Assembly (NCBI RefSeq): GCF_002192455.1
Contig: NZ_CP021744.1
Span: 6,472,501 to 6,536,500, forward strand
Length of the DNA: 64,000 bases
Direction: 5' to 3'
Source of the DNA: Streptomyces albireticuli
Lineage (GTDB): Bacteria > Actinomycetota > Actinomycetes > Streptomycetales > Streptomycetaceae
Part shown: piece after piece, positions 20,748-28,548 of the stretch
Layout: every line of letters begins with the position of its first letter
Numbering within the stretch: position 1 is the stretch's first letter
Translations under genes and position numbers: made by a program
Notes under the pieces: model-generated
The model's input: the letters and a program-made list of their open reading frames with translations, nothing else
What the model was told of the DNA's origin: nothing
The model's database searches: none

Positions 20748-21581
20748 GTGCGGCGGAACGCGCGGGACGAGGGCGGCATCCTGGCGGAGGCGCCCGCCGG
20801 GCCGCCGTCCGGCGAGGCGTCCCGGCGGCGTCTGCTGCGCTCAGAGACACTGCTCGTCCTGGCGCTGTCGCTGGGGGCCAGCGCGGTGTCGGCGCTGATC
20901 AGCTTTGTGGGCGCGCTCACCCGGCCGGGCGGGCTCAAGGACCAGGCGGCGCGGCTCAACGCCTCGCACGCCCCCGGCCGGCCGTGGCTGGACCTCTCCT
21001 GGCAGCTCTTCGGCATCGCGACCGCGCTGGTGCCCGTCCTGCTCGTGGCGCACCTGCTGCTGCGGGAGGACCCGGCCCGCGGCGGGCTGCGGACGCTCGG
21101 CCTCGACCGGTCGCGCCCCGGCTTCGACCTCTCCCGGGGGACGGGCCTCGCGGCGGCGATCGGCGGCACCGGGCTGTTCTTCTACCTCGGGGCGCGCGCG
21201 GCCGGTCTCAACCTCACGGTGGTGCCGGAGTCGCTGCCCGACGTCTGGTGGAAGCTGCCGGTGCTGATCGCCTCCGCCGTGCAGAACGCGCTCCTGGAGG
21301 AGGTCGTGGTCGTCGGCTACCTGCTGCGCAGGCTGGGGCAGCTGGGCTGGACCCCGGTCGCGGCCCTGGCGGCGAGCGCCGGGCTGCGCGGCTCGTACCA
21401 CCTGTACCAGGGGGTCGGCGGGCTGCTCGGGAACATGGCGATGGGCGTGGTGTTCGTGCTGCTCTACCGGCGGTGGGGGCGGGTCGGGCCGCTGGTCGCC
21501 GCGCACGCCCTGATCGACATCGTCGCCTTCGTCGGGTACGCGCTGCTCGCGGGCAAGGTGGGCTGGCTGCCCACCGCCTGA
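20748..21581 (+). CDS. CPBP-family intramembrane protein (Abi/Rce1-like)
   Basis: A 277-aa membrane protein with about seven to eight transmembrane segments. The CPBP core is recognisable: LLEEVVVVGYLLRRL, then SYHLYQGVGG, then AAHALIDIVAF, corresponding to the three motifs of type-II CAAX-prenyl-endopeptidase-like proteins. In motif 1 the usual EExxxR reads EEVVVV, so the arginine is replaced. The two glutamates and both histidines are kept, so protease activity is uncertain. The GTG at 20748 has ggagg 5 nt upstream. It probably follows the GCS2-like gene as a separate unit (158-nt gap). Confidence 0.82.
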   Translation: MRRNARDEGGILAEAPAGPPSGEASRRRLLRSETLLVLALSLGASAVSALISFVGALTRPGGLKDQAARLNASHAPGRPWLDLSWQLFGIATALVPVLLVAHLLLREDPARGGLRTLGLDRSRPGFDLSRGTGLAAAIGGTGLFFYLGARAAGLNLTVVPESLPDVWWKLPVLIASAVQNALLEEVVVVGYLLRRLGQLGWTPVAALAASAGLRGSYHLYQGVGGLLGNMAMGVVFVLLYRRWGRVGPLVAAHALIDIVAFVGYALLAGKVGWLPTA

Positions 21582-21612
21582 CGGAGGAGGCCCGCGGCCC
21601 GGCCCCCGCGCG

Positions 21613-22428
21613 TCAGACGAGCAGGTCGCCCTCGATGACGGTGACCGCCCGGCCGGTGAGCAGCGTACGGTCGCCGCGCAGGGACGTGCGGACGAGCCCG
21701 CCGCGGGCGGATGCCTGGAGCCCCGTCAGGTCGTCGCGGCCCAGCCGGGCGGACCAGAAGGGGGCCAGCGCGGTGTGCGCGCTGCCGGTCACCGGGTCCT
21801 CGTCGATCCCGACGTTGGGGAAGAAGCAGCGCGAGAGGTAGTCGTAGCCGTTCGCGGGGTCCTCGGCCGCGGCGGTGGCGATGATGCCGCGCCGGGAGTG
21901 CCGGGCGAGGGCCGGGATGTCCGGGTCCAGGGCGTGCACGGCCTTTTCGTCGGCGAGCTCGATCAGCAGGTCGCCGACGTGCGCGCTCGTGTCGTACGCG
22001 CCGAGGGGCTCGGCGCCGAGCGCGTCGGCCACCCCGTCGGGGACGGCGGCCGGGACGAGCTCCGAGGTGGGGAAGTCCAGCGTGACGGAGCCGTCCTGAT
22101 GGGCGGTCGCGGTGAGGATCCCGCAGCGCGCGGCGAAGCGGACGGTGCCGGTGGCGGTGCCCGTGGTGTGCAGGACGTGCGCGGTGGCGAGCGTGGCGTG
22201 GCCGCACATGTCGACCTCGGTGGTGGGCGTGAACCACCGCAGGGCCCAGTCCGCCTCGCCGCCGGCCGGGAGCCGGTGGGCGAACGCCGTCTCGGAGAGG
22301 TTGAGCTCGGCGGCGATCCGCTGGAGCCGGGTGTCGTCGGGGAATTCCTCGGTGTCGAGGAGCTGGACCCCGGCCTGGTTGCCGGCGAAGGGCCGGTCGG
22401 TGAACGCGTCGACGATTCGAATCCGCAT
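21613..22428 (-). CDS. PhzF-family isomerase
   Basis: A 271-aa protein of the PhzF/YddE fold. The active-site glutamate is in NLSETAF, and the other family motifs are present: CGHATLATAH, and EDPVTGSAHTALAPFW near residue 215. PhzF isomerises trans-2,3-dihydro-3-hydroxyanthranilate in phenazine synthesis, but most chromosomal homologues have unknown substrates and no other phenazine genes occur here. The ATG at 22428 is taken because the protein starts RIRIVDAFTDRPFAGNQAGV as family members do. A tacggt box 6 nt before the ATG suggests a leaderless transcript. Confidence 0.85.
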   Translation of the reverse strand: MRIRIVDAFTDRPFAGNQAGVQLLDTEEFPDDTRLQRIAAELNLSETAFAHRLPAGGEADWALRWFTPTTEVDMCGHATLATAHVLHTTGTATGTVRFAARCGILTATAHQDGSVTLDFPTSELVPAAVPDGVADALGAEPLGAYDTSAHVGDLLIELADEKAVHALDPDIPALARHSRRGIIATAAAEDPANGYDYLSRCFFPNVGIDEDPVTGSAHTALAPFWSARLGRDDLTGLQASARGGLVRTSLRGDRTLLTGRAVTVIEGDLLV

Positions 22429-22497
22429 GCCCGGACCGTACCGGAGCGGGTGAAGCCGCAGGCCAGAGCCAATCTTCGGGAGTTGGCCCGCAAAGCG

Positions 22498-22526
22498 TTG
22501 CCGAACGAGCGTTACCGATATATCGT
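22498..22526 (+). promoter_or_regulatory. padR promoter with overlapping palindromic operator
   Basis: ttgccg (22498-22503), 17-nt spacer, tatcgt (22521-22526). The perfect palindrome cgatatatcg (22516-22525) overlaps the -10 box, and a further half-site gatgcatcg follows. This placement suits autorepression by the PadR protein encoded 58 nt downstream (inference). Confidence 0.6.
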
Positions 22527-22583
22527 TGATGCATCGCGACTGATCAAAGGAGTTCTGCGATACCGATCGAGAGGGGAAACGCC

Positions 22584-23180
22584 ATGTGGCGTACACACGC
22601 ACAGGGACATGAGCACCACGGCCGCCGTGGGCCGGGCGACTTCGAGGGGCGCCGCGCGGCCTTCGGCCCGTTCGGGCCGGGCTTCGGCGGACCGCCCTTC
22701 GGCGGCCCCCGGGGCCGGGGGCGCGGCGGTCCGGGCGGCCGGGCGCGGCGCGGTGACGTCCGCGCGTCGATCCTGGCCCTGCTGAAGGACCGTCCGATGC
22801 ACGGTTACGAGATGATCCAGGAGATCGCCGAGCGCAGTGGCGGGGCCTGGAAGCCCAGCCCGGGCTCGGTCTACCCCACGCTCCAGATGCTGGAGGACGA
22901 GGGCCTGATCGAGAGCGCGAGCGAGGGTGGCAAGAAGCTGTTCACCCTCACCGGCGCCGGGCGCGCCGAGGCCGACGCCGGCTCCGCCACCCCCTGGGAG
23001 GAGGTCGGCCGGGGAGCCGACTGGGAAGGCGCCCAGGAGGTCCGGCAGGCCGGGTTCAAGCTGCTGGAGGCCTTCGGGCAGGTCTGGAAGACGGGCAGCA
23101 AGGAGCAGCGGCAGAAGGCGCTCGACGTCATCAACGACTCGCGCAAGAAGCTGTACCTGATCCTGGCCGACGAGGGCTGA
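22584..23180 (+). CDS. PadR-family transcriptional regulator
   Basis: A 198-aa regulator. Residues 1-50 are a His/Gly/Arg-rich tail (GFGGPPFGGPRGRGRGGPGG). The PadR winged helix follows (about 54-130: DVRASILALLKDRPMHGYEMIQEIAERSGGAWKPSPGSVYPTL, then LEDEGLIESASEGGKKLFTLT), then a C-terminal helical dimer domain. The ATG at 22584 has gagagggg 8 nt upstream. PadR proteins are repressors, often autoregulated; the overlapping palindrome supports this. The Gly-rich N-terminal tail is common in Streptomyces members. Target genes other than itself cannot be named. Confidence 0.88.
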   Translation: MWRTHAQGHEHHGRRGPGDFEGRRAAFGPFGPGFGGPPFGGPRGRGRGGPGGRARRGDVRASILALLKDRPMHGYEMIQEIAERSGGAWKPSPGSVYPTLQMLEDEGLIESASEGGKKLFTLTGAGRAEADAGSATPWEEVGRGADWEGAQEVRQAGFKLLEAFGQVWKTGSKEQRQKALDVINDSRKKLYLILADEG

Positions 23181-23233
23181 CCGACGGCCCCGGCACGGCC
23201 CCGACACGGGCCTGGCCGACGGGCCGGGCCCGT

Positions 23234-23306
23234 GGGCGCCGGCTCTCCGGAGCGCCGGCGCCCCTGAGACAAATCCGCCCTCATCCTCCTCAAGGATGAG
23301 GGCGGA
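23234..23306 (+). terminator. Double hairpin after padR
   Basis: Two stems follow padR: a 10-bp GC stem (23234-23243 with 23254-23263) whose loop has its own dyad, and a 14-bp perfect stem (23274-23287 with 23293-23306) with a 5-nt loop. The second is a convincing terminator shape, although no T run follows. Confidence 0.8.
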
Positions 23307-23391
23307 GCCGTGCGTGCCCAACTGTCGTCGGAGGCGCGAATGCTTCCCGCCGGGGATGACCGGGCCGGTGTGTGACTGATGGGGTGGGAAG

Positions 23392-23982
23392 GTGCAAAGC
23401 CGTACACGTGACATCGGACCGGCCGGCACCGCCTGTGAGGACCGGCTCAGCGCCGAGCTGGCCTCGGTGGTAGCGGGCGCCCGCAGGCGCGCCGTCCGCG
23501 ACGGCGACCGGCAGATCGACACCGCGCACCTGCTGCACACCCTCCTGGAGGCCGACGCCGAGGCGCGCCTGGTCCTCGACGGCGGCACGGGCCGGGTCGT
23601 ACGGCTGCTGGGCTATCTCGTCCAGCGCACCATCGGCTACGGGCTGCGCTGGAGCGGCACGGCCGAGGACTCCGGGGCCCTGTCGGCCCTTCCCGACAGC
23701 CGGGCGCCCGGCTGGTCGCCGCCCGCCGGGGCGGCGCTGGAGGGTGCGTACACCCGCGCCCGGGCGCGGGGAGCCGACCGGGTCGCGGGCGTGGACCTGC
23801 TCGCCGCGCTCGCCCGGGACCCCGACTGCCGGGCCGCCGAGGTGCTGCGCCGGGCCGGCGTCGACCCCGGGCTGCTGGCCGCCTCGCTCGATGCCGCGCA
23901 CGGCCGCGGGAGCGAGCCCGGCGGCGGCCGTGTCTCCCCGGGAAAGGCGGTCACGCCCCCGCGCGAGAACTGCCATGAGTGA
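23392..23982 (+). CDS. Clp N-terminal (double-clp) domain protein
   Basis: A 196-aa soluble protein with two Clp_N-like repeats: one at about 18-80 (LSAELASVVAGARRRAVRDG, DTAHLLHTLLEAD) and one at about 115-165 (GVDLLAALARDPDCRAAEVLRRAGVDP). It has no AAA+ ATPase domain, so it resembles the adaptor-like or ClpC-N-only proteins of actinobacteria, not an unfoldase. The GTG at 23392 has a ggaagg immediately upstream. The C-terminal about 35 residues are low complexity. Role unknown; recognition of substrates or regulation of Clp is possible (inference). Confidence 0.8.
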   Translation: MQSRTRDIGPAGTACEDRLSAELASVVAGARRRAVRDGDRQIDTAHLLHTLLEADAEARLVLDGGTGRVVRLLGYLVQRTIGYGLRWSGTAEDSGALSALPDSRAPGWSPPAGAALEGAYTRARARGADRVAGVDLLAALARDPDCRAAEVLRRAGVDPGLLAASLDAAHGRGSEPGGGRVSPGKAVTPPRENCHE

Positions 23983-23987
23983 AAAGG

Positions 23988-24016
23988 GTGACGGTCCTGT
24001 CATCGGCTGACATGAT
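23988..24016 (+). promoter_or_regulatory. Candidate leaderless promoter for the EamA transporter
   Basis: gtgacg (23988-23993), 17-nt spacer, catgat (24011-24016), 6 nt, then the ATG at 24023. No Shine-Dalgarno precedes that ATG, which supports a leaderless transcript. Both hexamers are imperfect. Confidence 0.35.
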
Positions 24017-24022
24017 GCTCCG

Positions 24023-25036
24023 ATGCACGCGTCTGATGTTTCCCGGGGGAGGAGCGTGGGACTGGGCCTGGCCCTGGTGTCCGCGCTGGCGTTCGGCGGG
24101 TCCGGTGTCGCGGCCAAGCCGCTGATCCTGGCGGGTCTGGACCCGCTCCACGTCGTCTGGCTGAGGGTGGCCGGGGCCGCCCTGGTCATGTTGCCCGTCG
24201 CCTGGCGGCACCGCGCGCTGGTGACCCGGCGCCCCGGACTCCTCGCGGGCTTCGGCCTGCTGGCCGTCGCGGGTGTACAGGCCTGCTACTTCGCCTCGAT
24301 ATCCCGGATACCCGTCGGCGTGGCCCTGCTGGTGGAGTACCTCGCCCCCGCCCTGGTGCTCGGCTGGGTGCGGTTCGTCCAGCGGCGCCCGGTGAGCCGG
24401 GCCGCGGCCGTGGGCGTCGTCCTCGCCGTCGGCGGCCTCGCCTGCGTCGTGGAGGTGTGGTCGGGGCTGAGCTTCGACGCCGTCGGCCTGCTGCTGGCCC
24501 TCGGCGCCGCCTGCTGCCAGGTGGGCTACTTCGTCCTCGCGGACCACGGCAGCGACGGCGACGAGCCCGCGGACCCGGTCGGCGTCATCGCCTACGGGCT
24601 GCTGATCGGCGCCCTCGTCCTCACCGCCGTCTCCCGGCCGTGGGGCATGGACTGGTCCGTGCTCGCGGGGAGCGCCGAGATGGACGGCACCCGGCTGCCC
24701 GCCGCCCTGCTGCTCGGCTGGATCGTGCTGATCGCCACGGTGGCCGCCTACGTCACCGGCGTCCTCTCCGTGCGCCGGCTCTCGCCGCAGGTCGCGGGTG
24801 TCGTCGCCTGCCTGGAGGCCGTCGTCGCGACGGTGCTCGCCTGGGTGCTGCTCGGCGAGACGCTCTCGGCGCCGCAGCTCGTCGGGGGTGCCGTGGTGCT
24901 GCTGGGCGCCTTCATCGCCCAGTCCTCGACGCCGAAGGCACCCGCCGAGGGCCCCGTCGACGGGTCCGGGCCGCGGGACGGCGGCGCGGCCGCGCCCGCC
25001 GGGGAGGAACTGCCGGCCGGATCACCTCGGGCGTAG
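24023..25036 (+). CDS. EamA-family (DMT superfamily) transporter
   Basis: A 337-aa membrane protein with ten predicted transmembrane segments in two EamA repeats (about 12-145 and 155-300), for example VSALAFGGSGVAAKPLILAG and ACLEAVVATVLAWVLLGETL, the typical end-of-repeat motif. Such proteins export amino acids or other small metabolites; the substrate is unknown. The C-terminal about 35 residues are a soluble Pro/Gly-rich tail. It ends facing a second, unrelated-in-detail EamA gene, with a strong terminator between them. Confidence 0.87.
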   Translation: MHASDVSRGRSVGLGLALVSALAFGGSGVAAKPLILAGLDPLHVVWLRVAGAALVMLPVAWRHRALVTRRPGLLAGFGLLAVAGVQACYFASISRIPVGVALLVEYLAPALVLGWVRFVQRRPVSRAAAVGVVLAVGGLACVVEVWSGLSFDAVGLLLALGAACCQVGYFVLADHGSDGDEPADPVGVIAYGLLIGALVLTAVSRPWGMDWSVLAGSAEMDGTRLPAALLLGWIVLIATVAAYVTGVLSVRRLSPQVAGVVACLEAVVATVLAWVLLGETLSAPQLVGGAVVLLGAFIAQSSTPKAPAEGPVDGSGPRDGGAAAPAGEELPAGSPRA

Positions 25037-25078
25037 GGCTCCGGGAGCGCTCCCGGCTTCCGTACGCCCCCCATCGGC

Positions 25079-25126
25079 ACCAGGACGGGCCGGTCACGGA
25101 CGCTTCCGTGACCGGCCCGTCCTGGT
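25079..25126. terminator. Bidirectional terminator between convergent EamA genes, 22-bp perfect stem
   Basis: 25079-25100 pairs perfectly with 25105-25126 across a 4-nt loop (cgct). It is placed exactly between the two convergent stop codons (25036 and 25134). Confidence 0.9.
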
Positions 25127-25133
25127 CGGGGCG

Positions 25134-26129
25134 TTACGCCTTCTCCGCGCCGTCCGCCTTCGGCCTGCTCTGCGTGAGCGCCGCGCCCGCGAGGACGATC
25201 ACGGCGCCGACCGGGGTGTTCCAGGTGAGCTCCTCGCCGAGCAGGGCCACTCCGGCCACGGTCGCGACGACCGGGATGAAGTACGTCGTCAGGGTCGCGG
25301 TCGTCGGCCCGACCTCGGCGACCAGCCCGTACTGCACGAGGAAGGCGAATCCGGTGCCGAGCGCGCCCAGGGCGAGGACCGCCAGCAGCGGCACGGCCGG
25401 GAAGGAGACCGGCAGCGGGCTGAACAGCGGGGCGACGACGGCGAGCTGGACCGTGCCGACGAGCAGCTGGCTCCCGGACGTGGCCAGGTGGGAGCCGCCG
25501 GTCGAGGAGAGGTTGCGCCGGACGTAGATCCAGCCGACCGCGTAGCTCGCCGAGGCGACCAGCGCCATCAGCGTGCCCGCCGGGTCCTGGCCGGAGAAGC
25601 CCTGCCAGGCGCCGAGCACCGTGAGGACGCCGAGGAAGCCGATGCCGAGCCCGGCGACGCGGCGCCGGGTCGGCCGGTCCTCCGAGAGCGCGACCAGCGA
25701 GAGCGCCATGCCCCACAGCGGGGTCGTCGCGTTGCAGATGCCGGCGAGCGTGGAGGAGACGCGCAGCTCGGCGTAGGCGAAGAGGGTGAAGGGCAGGGAG
25801 TTGAGCAGGAAGGCCGCGACGGCCAGGTGGCCCCAGACCCGCAGGCCGGACGGGAGCCGCTCGCGCTTGACGGCGACCACCGCGAGCAGCACCGCCGTGC
25901 CGAAGACCATGCGGCCGAGCGAGACGTACAGCGGCGCGAAGCCGTCGGTGCCGAGCTTGATGAAGAGGAAGCTGCATCCCCAGATGAGGGCGAGCGCGCC
26001 GAACCGGATCCGCCAGTCGACGCCGGACCCCTTCCGCGGGGCCGGCGGAGGGCCGGCGGGCTGTGCGGACGGCGGGGTGCCGGCGGAGGTTCTTCCGGCA
26101 GGGGTGACGGCGGGGCTCGTGGTGCTCAT
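25134..26129 (-). CDS. EamA-family (DMT superfamily) transporter
   Basis: A 331-aa transporter with a disordered N-terminus (about 1-40), ten transmembrane segments and both EamA repeats (for example IWGCSFLFIKLGTDGFAP and GVALLGEELTWNTPVGAVIVLAGAAL). The ATG at 26129 is chosen as closer to the coding core; an in-frame ATG at 26150 is the alternative, and neither has a strong ribosome site. It is divergent from a LysR regulator with a dyad in the shared 74-nt gap, which suggests the regulator controls it. Likely an effluxer of amino acids or related compounds (inference). Confidence 0.85.
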   Translation of the reverse strand: MSTTSPAVTPAGRTSAGTPPSAQPAGPPPAPRKGSGVDWRIRFGALALIWGCSFLFIKLGTDGFAPLYVSLGRMVFGTAVLLAVVAVKRERLPSGLRVWGHLAVAAFLLNSLPFTLFAYAELRVSSTLAGICNATTPLWGMALSLVALSEDRPTRRRVAGLGIGFLGVLTVLGAWQGFSGQDPAGTLMALVASASYAVGWIYVRRNLSSTGGSHLATSGSQLLVGTVQLAVVAPLFSPLPVSFPAVPLLAVLALGALGTGFAFLVQYGLVAEVGPTTATLTTYFIPVVATVAGVALLGEELTWNTPVGAVIVLAGAALTQSRPKADGAEKA

Positions 26130-26155
26130 GGGCACCACAATGACGATCAAAACCC

Positions 26156-26174
26156 ATTAGAACAAGCAAATAAT
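26156..26174. promoter_or_regulatory. LysR-type binding dyad between eamA and lysR
   Basis: atta (26156-26159), 11 nt, taat (26171-26174) is a symmetric AT-rich dyad of the kind LysR-type regulators use, in an otherwise very GC-rich region. It sits between the divergent starts. A -10-like tagcat (26191-26196) lies 7 nt before the lysR ATG. Confidence 0.6.
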
Positions 26175-26203
26175 TGTAGTGTTCATCGCGTAGCATCGCT
26201 TAT

Positions 26204-27121
26204 ATGAACCTGGACCGCCTGCGGACCCTCAACGCCGTCGCCCGCCATGGCTCCGTCAGCGCCGCCGCCGACGGGCTCCATGTGACGACCTCCGCCGTCT
26301 CCCAGCAGCTCGCCAAGCTGGAGCGGGAGACCGGCCAGCAGCTGCTGGCGAAGCAGGGCCGGGGCGTGCGCCTCACCGACGCCGGACGGCTGCTCGCCGA
26401 CCACGCCTCCCGGATCCTCTCCCAGGTCGAGCTGGCCCAGGCCGACCTGGAGGCGCAGCGCGGCCAGGCCGTCGGCGAGCTGCTGCTCGGCGCCTTCCCC
26501 ACCGCCGCCCGCGGCCTCTTCCCCACCGCGCTCGCCGAGCTGCGCACCGCGCACCCCCAGCTGCGCGCCCGGCTGGAGGAGATGGAGCCGGACGAGGCCG
26601 TGCCGCGCGTGGTGCGCGGTGACATCGACCTCGCCGTCGTCCTCGACTGGTACAACAAGCCGCTGCCCATGCCGGACGGCCTCGCCAAGGCCCCGATCCT
26701 CGACGACCCCGCCGACGTGGCGATGCCCGCGGACCACCCGCTCGCCGACCGCGCGGAGGTGGACCTGGAGGAGTTCGCCGACGACGAATGGGTCTCCTGG
26801 CCGCGCGGCGAGTTCTGCCACGACTGGCTGATGCTCACGCTGCGCGGCAAGGGCATAGAGCCCCGTATCTCCCACATGGCCGAGGAACACCACACCCAGC
26901 TCGCGCTGATCGCCGCCGGGCTGGGGGTCGCGGTCGCGCCCCGACTGGGGCGGGGCCCGGTGCCGGAGGGGGTGCGCGTGGTGCCCGTGCGGCACACGAT
27001 GCGCCGCCACGTCTACGCGATCTGGCGCGCGGACGCCGACCGCCGCCCGTCGATCCGCGCGGCGGTGGACGTGCTGCGCGCGGCGGGCGCCCGGATCTCC
27101 GGCGAGCCCGCGGAGGCCTGA
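26204..27121 (+). CDS. LysR-family transcriptional regulator
   Basis: A 305-aa regulator with an N-terminal winged helix (1-62: MNLDRLRTLNAVARHGSVSAAADGLHVTTSAVSQQLAKLE) and a C-terminal substrate-binding domain (about 88-290). It is divergent from the EamA exporter gene, the classic arrangement for a LysR protein controlling an exporter. The start codon has no Shine-Dalgarno and follows a tagcat box, so the transcript is probably leaderless. The inducer is unknown. Length and domain order are normal. Confidence 0.92.
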   Translation: MNLDRLRTLNAVARHGSVSAAADGLHVTTSAVSQQLAKLERETGQQLLAKQGRGVRLTDAGRLLADHASRILSQVELAQADLEAQRGQAVGELLLGAFPTAARGLFPTALAELRTAHPQLRARLEEMEPDEAVPRVVRGDIDLAVVLDWYNKPLPMPDGLAKAPILDDPADVAMPADHPLADRAEVDLEEFADDEWVSWPRGEFCHDWLMLTLRGKGIEPRISHMAEEHHTQLALIAAGLGVAVAPRLGRGPVPEGVRVVPVRHTMRRHVYAIWRADADRRPSIRAAVDVLRAAGARISGEPAEA

Positions 27122-27141
27122 GCGGCCCGAGCGGTACGGGC

Positions 27142-27612
27142 CTACCCCTGCCCCGCCATTTTGCGGAAGTCCCAGGAGACGGTCGTCCCCGGCGTCAGGC
27201 GCAGCCAGGCGTGGCGGCCGTCGTGCGGCATCGCGGCCAGGCCGAAGTACTTGGCCGCGAACAGCGCCTCCGGGGCGTCGAGCTCCGCGCACGGCTCACC
27301 GGTGCGCGGCGCCTCGCCGACGAACTCGGCCGTGCCGGACAGCTCCGCGCCGCGCAGCTCCCCGTACTCCCGCCCGTCGTCGACCACCACCGCGATCCGC
27401 GCGTCGCCGCGCAGGTCGGCCCAGCGCCGGCTGCGCACGAGAGAGTAGAGCCACAGGGACCGGCCGTCCCAGACGAACCACAGGGCCCCGGCGTGCGGCC
27501 GGCCGTCCCGGCCGACCGTCGCCACCCGGCAGGTGCGCCGCTCCGCGAGGAAGGCGTCGAGCTCGGCCGGGGTCAGCATGATCCGGCGGCCCCGCCGCTG
27601 GGTGGCGGCCAT
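27142..27612 (-). CDS. Pyridoxamine 5'-phosphate oxidase-family (PPOX) flavin-binding protein
   Basis: A 156-aa split-barrel protein: LTPAELDAFLAERRTCRVATVGRDGRPHAGALWFVW near the N-terminus and ARIAVVVDDGREYGELRGAELSGTAEFV in the middle are typical of FMN- or F420-binding PPOX-class proteins. Members reduce or bind diverse substrates or heme; specificity is not evident. The ATG at 27612 is chosen for gggaggt 6 nt upstream although the frame is open further. It is divergent from the isochorismatase-like gene with an inverted repeat between them. Confidence 0.83.
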   Translation of the reverse strand: MAATQRRGRRIMLTPAELDAFLAERRTCRVATVGRDGRPHAGALWFVWDGRSLWLYSLVRSRRWADLRGDARIAVVVDDGREYGELRGAELSGTAEFVGEAPRTGEPCAELDAPEALFAAKYFGLAAMPHDGRHAWLRLTPGTTVSWDFRKMAGQG

Positions 27613-27640
27613 CTCCGCACCTCCCGGTGGTCCCCGTGCA

Positions 27641-27657
27641 TCTGACTGGTAGTCAGA
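27641..27657. promoter_or_regulatory. Inverted repeat (candidate operator) between PPOX and isochorismatase-like genes
   Basis: tctgact-ggt-agtcaga is a perfect 7-bp inverted repeat, the size of TetR or MarR operators. It lies 29 nt upstream of the PPOX start and 38 nt upstream of a candidate plus-strand -10 (tagcct, 27695-27700). The cognate regulator is not evident. Confidence 0.45.
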
Positions 27658-27742
27658 AAGAATGGGGCCTCTTCCGGCGCCGCGCAATCCCCGCTAGCCT
27701 CACGCGGCCGAGCACCGACCCCGCGCCCCGGACGAGGGAGCC

Positions 27743-28426
27743 ATGCCCCCGCCACCCGACCCGTTCGCCGACCCCCTCCTCACCTCGTACACCGACCCGC
27801 GCGCCGAGCCGCCCGACCCCGCCACCACCGTCCTGCTCACCGTCGAGTGCCAGGAGGGCGTCGTCGGCACCGACAGCGCCCTGCCCGAACTCGCCGCCGC
27901 CGCGCGCACCTCCGGCGCCCTGGTCAACGTGGCGCGGCTGGTCGCCGGCGCGCACGCCGCCGGGGTCCAGGTCGTGCACGCCCTCGCCGAGCGCCGCCCC
28001 GACGGCCGTGGCACCGGCCGCAACGCCCGCCTCTTCCGCGCCGCCGAGCGGCTGCCCGTGCGGCAACTGGCCGGCACCAAGGCCGTCCGGGTCGCCGAGC
28101 CCGTCCCGGTCGCCGACGCGGACCTGGTCGTCCGGCGGCTGCACGGCCTCTCGCCGCTCGCCGGCACCGGCCTGGACGCCCTGCTGCGCAACCTCGGCTG
28201 CCGCACGCTCGTCGTCACCGGGGTCTCCGCCAACGTGGCTGTCCCCAACGCCGTCTTCGACGCCGTGAACCTCGGCTACACGGCCGTCGTCCCCGCCGAC
28301 GCCATCGCCGGGGTGCCCGCCGAATACACCGAGGCGATGATCCGCCACACCCTCGCCCTCGTCGCCACCATCACCACGGCCGAGGCCGTGCTGCGCGACT
28401 GGCGGCGCCCGCGCCGGGCCCGCTGA
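27743..28426 (+). CDS. Isochorismatase-like protein lacking the catalytic triad
   Basis: A 227-aa protein with the isochorismatase/cysteine hydrolase fold. The usual catalytic Asp-Lys-Cys is replaced. The first motif reads LLTVECQEGVVG (Asp to Glu), the middle motif reads LVVRRLHGLSPL where the lysine would be (Arg instead), and the cysteine motif reads TGVSANVAVPNAV (Cys to Ala). So it is probably not a hydrolase. The surrounding fold, including the cis-peptide-like GVSANVAV loop, is well kept, so it may bind a ligand or partner. The start has gagggagcc upstream. It precedes the HipA-like gene by 122 nt. Confidence 0.8.
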   Translation: MPPPPDPFADPLLTSYTDPRAEPPDPATTVLLTVECQEGVVGTDSALPELAAAARTSGALVNVARLVAGAHAAGVQVVHALAERRPDGRGTGRNARLFRAAERLPVRQLAGTKAVRVAEPVPVADADLVVRRLHGLSPLAGTGLDALLRNLGCRTLVVTGVSANVAVPNAVFDAVNLGYTAVVPADAIAGVPAEYTEAMIRHTLALVATITTAEAVLRDWRRPRRAR

Positions 28427-28536
28427 ACCCGCGACACCCGCACGGCCGGGCCCGCGACCCGGCCGGGCGGCCGCTCCACCCGGACGGCCGCGCCCACCCC
28501 GCCGCGCCCGGTGCCGGGGGCCCCGGCCCACCGCAG

Positions 28537-28542
28537 TAGCCT
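28537..28542 (+). promoter_or_regulatory. -10 box of a probable leaderless promoter
   Basis: tagcct lies 6 nt before the ATG of the HipA-like kinase gene and no Shine-Dalgarno is present. The same spacing is seen at several other genes in this window. Confidence 0.5.
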
Positions 28543-28548
28543 GGGGCA

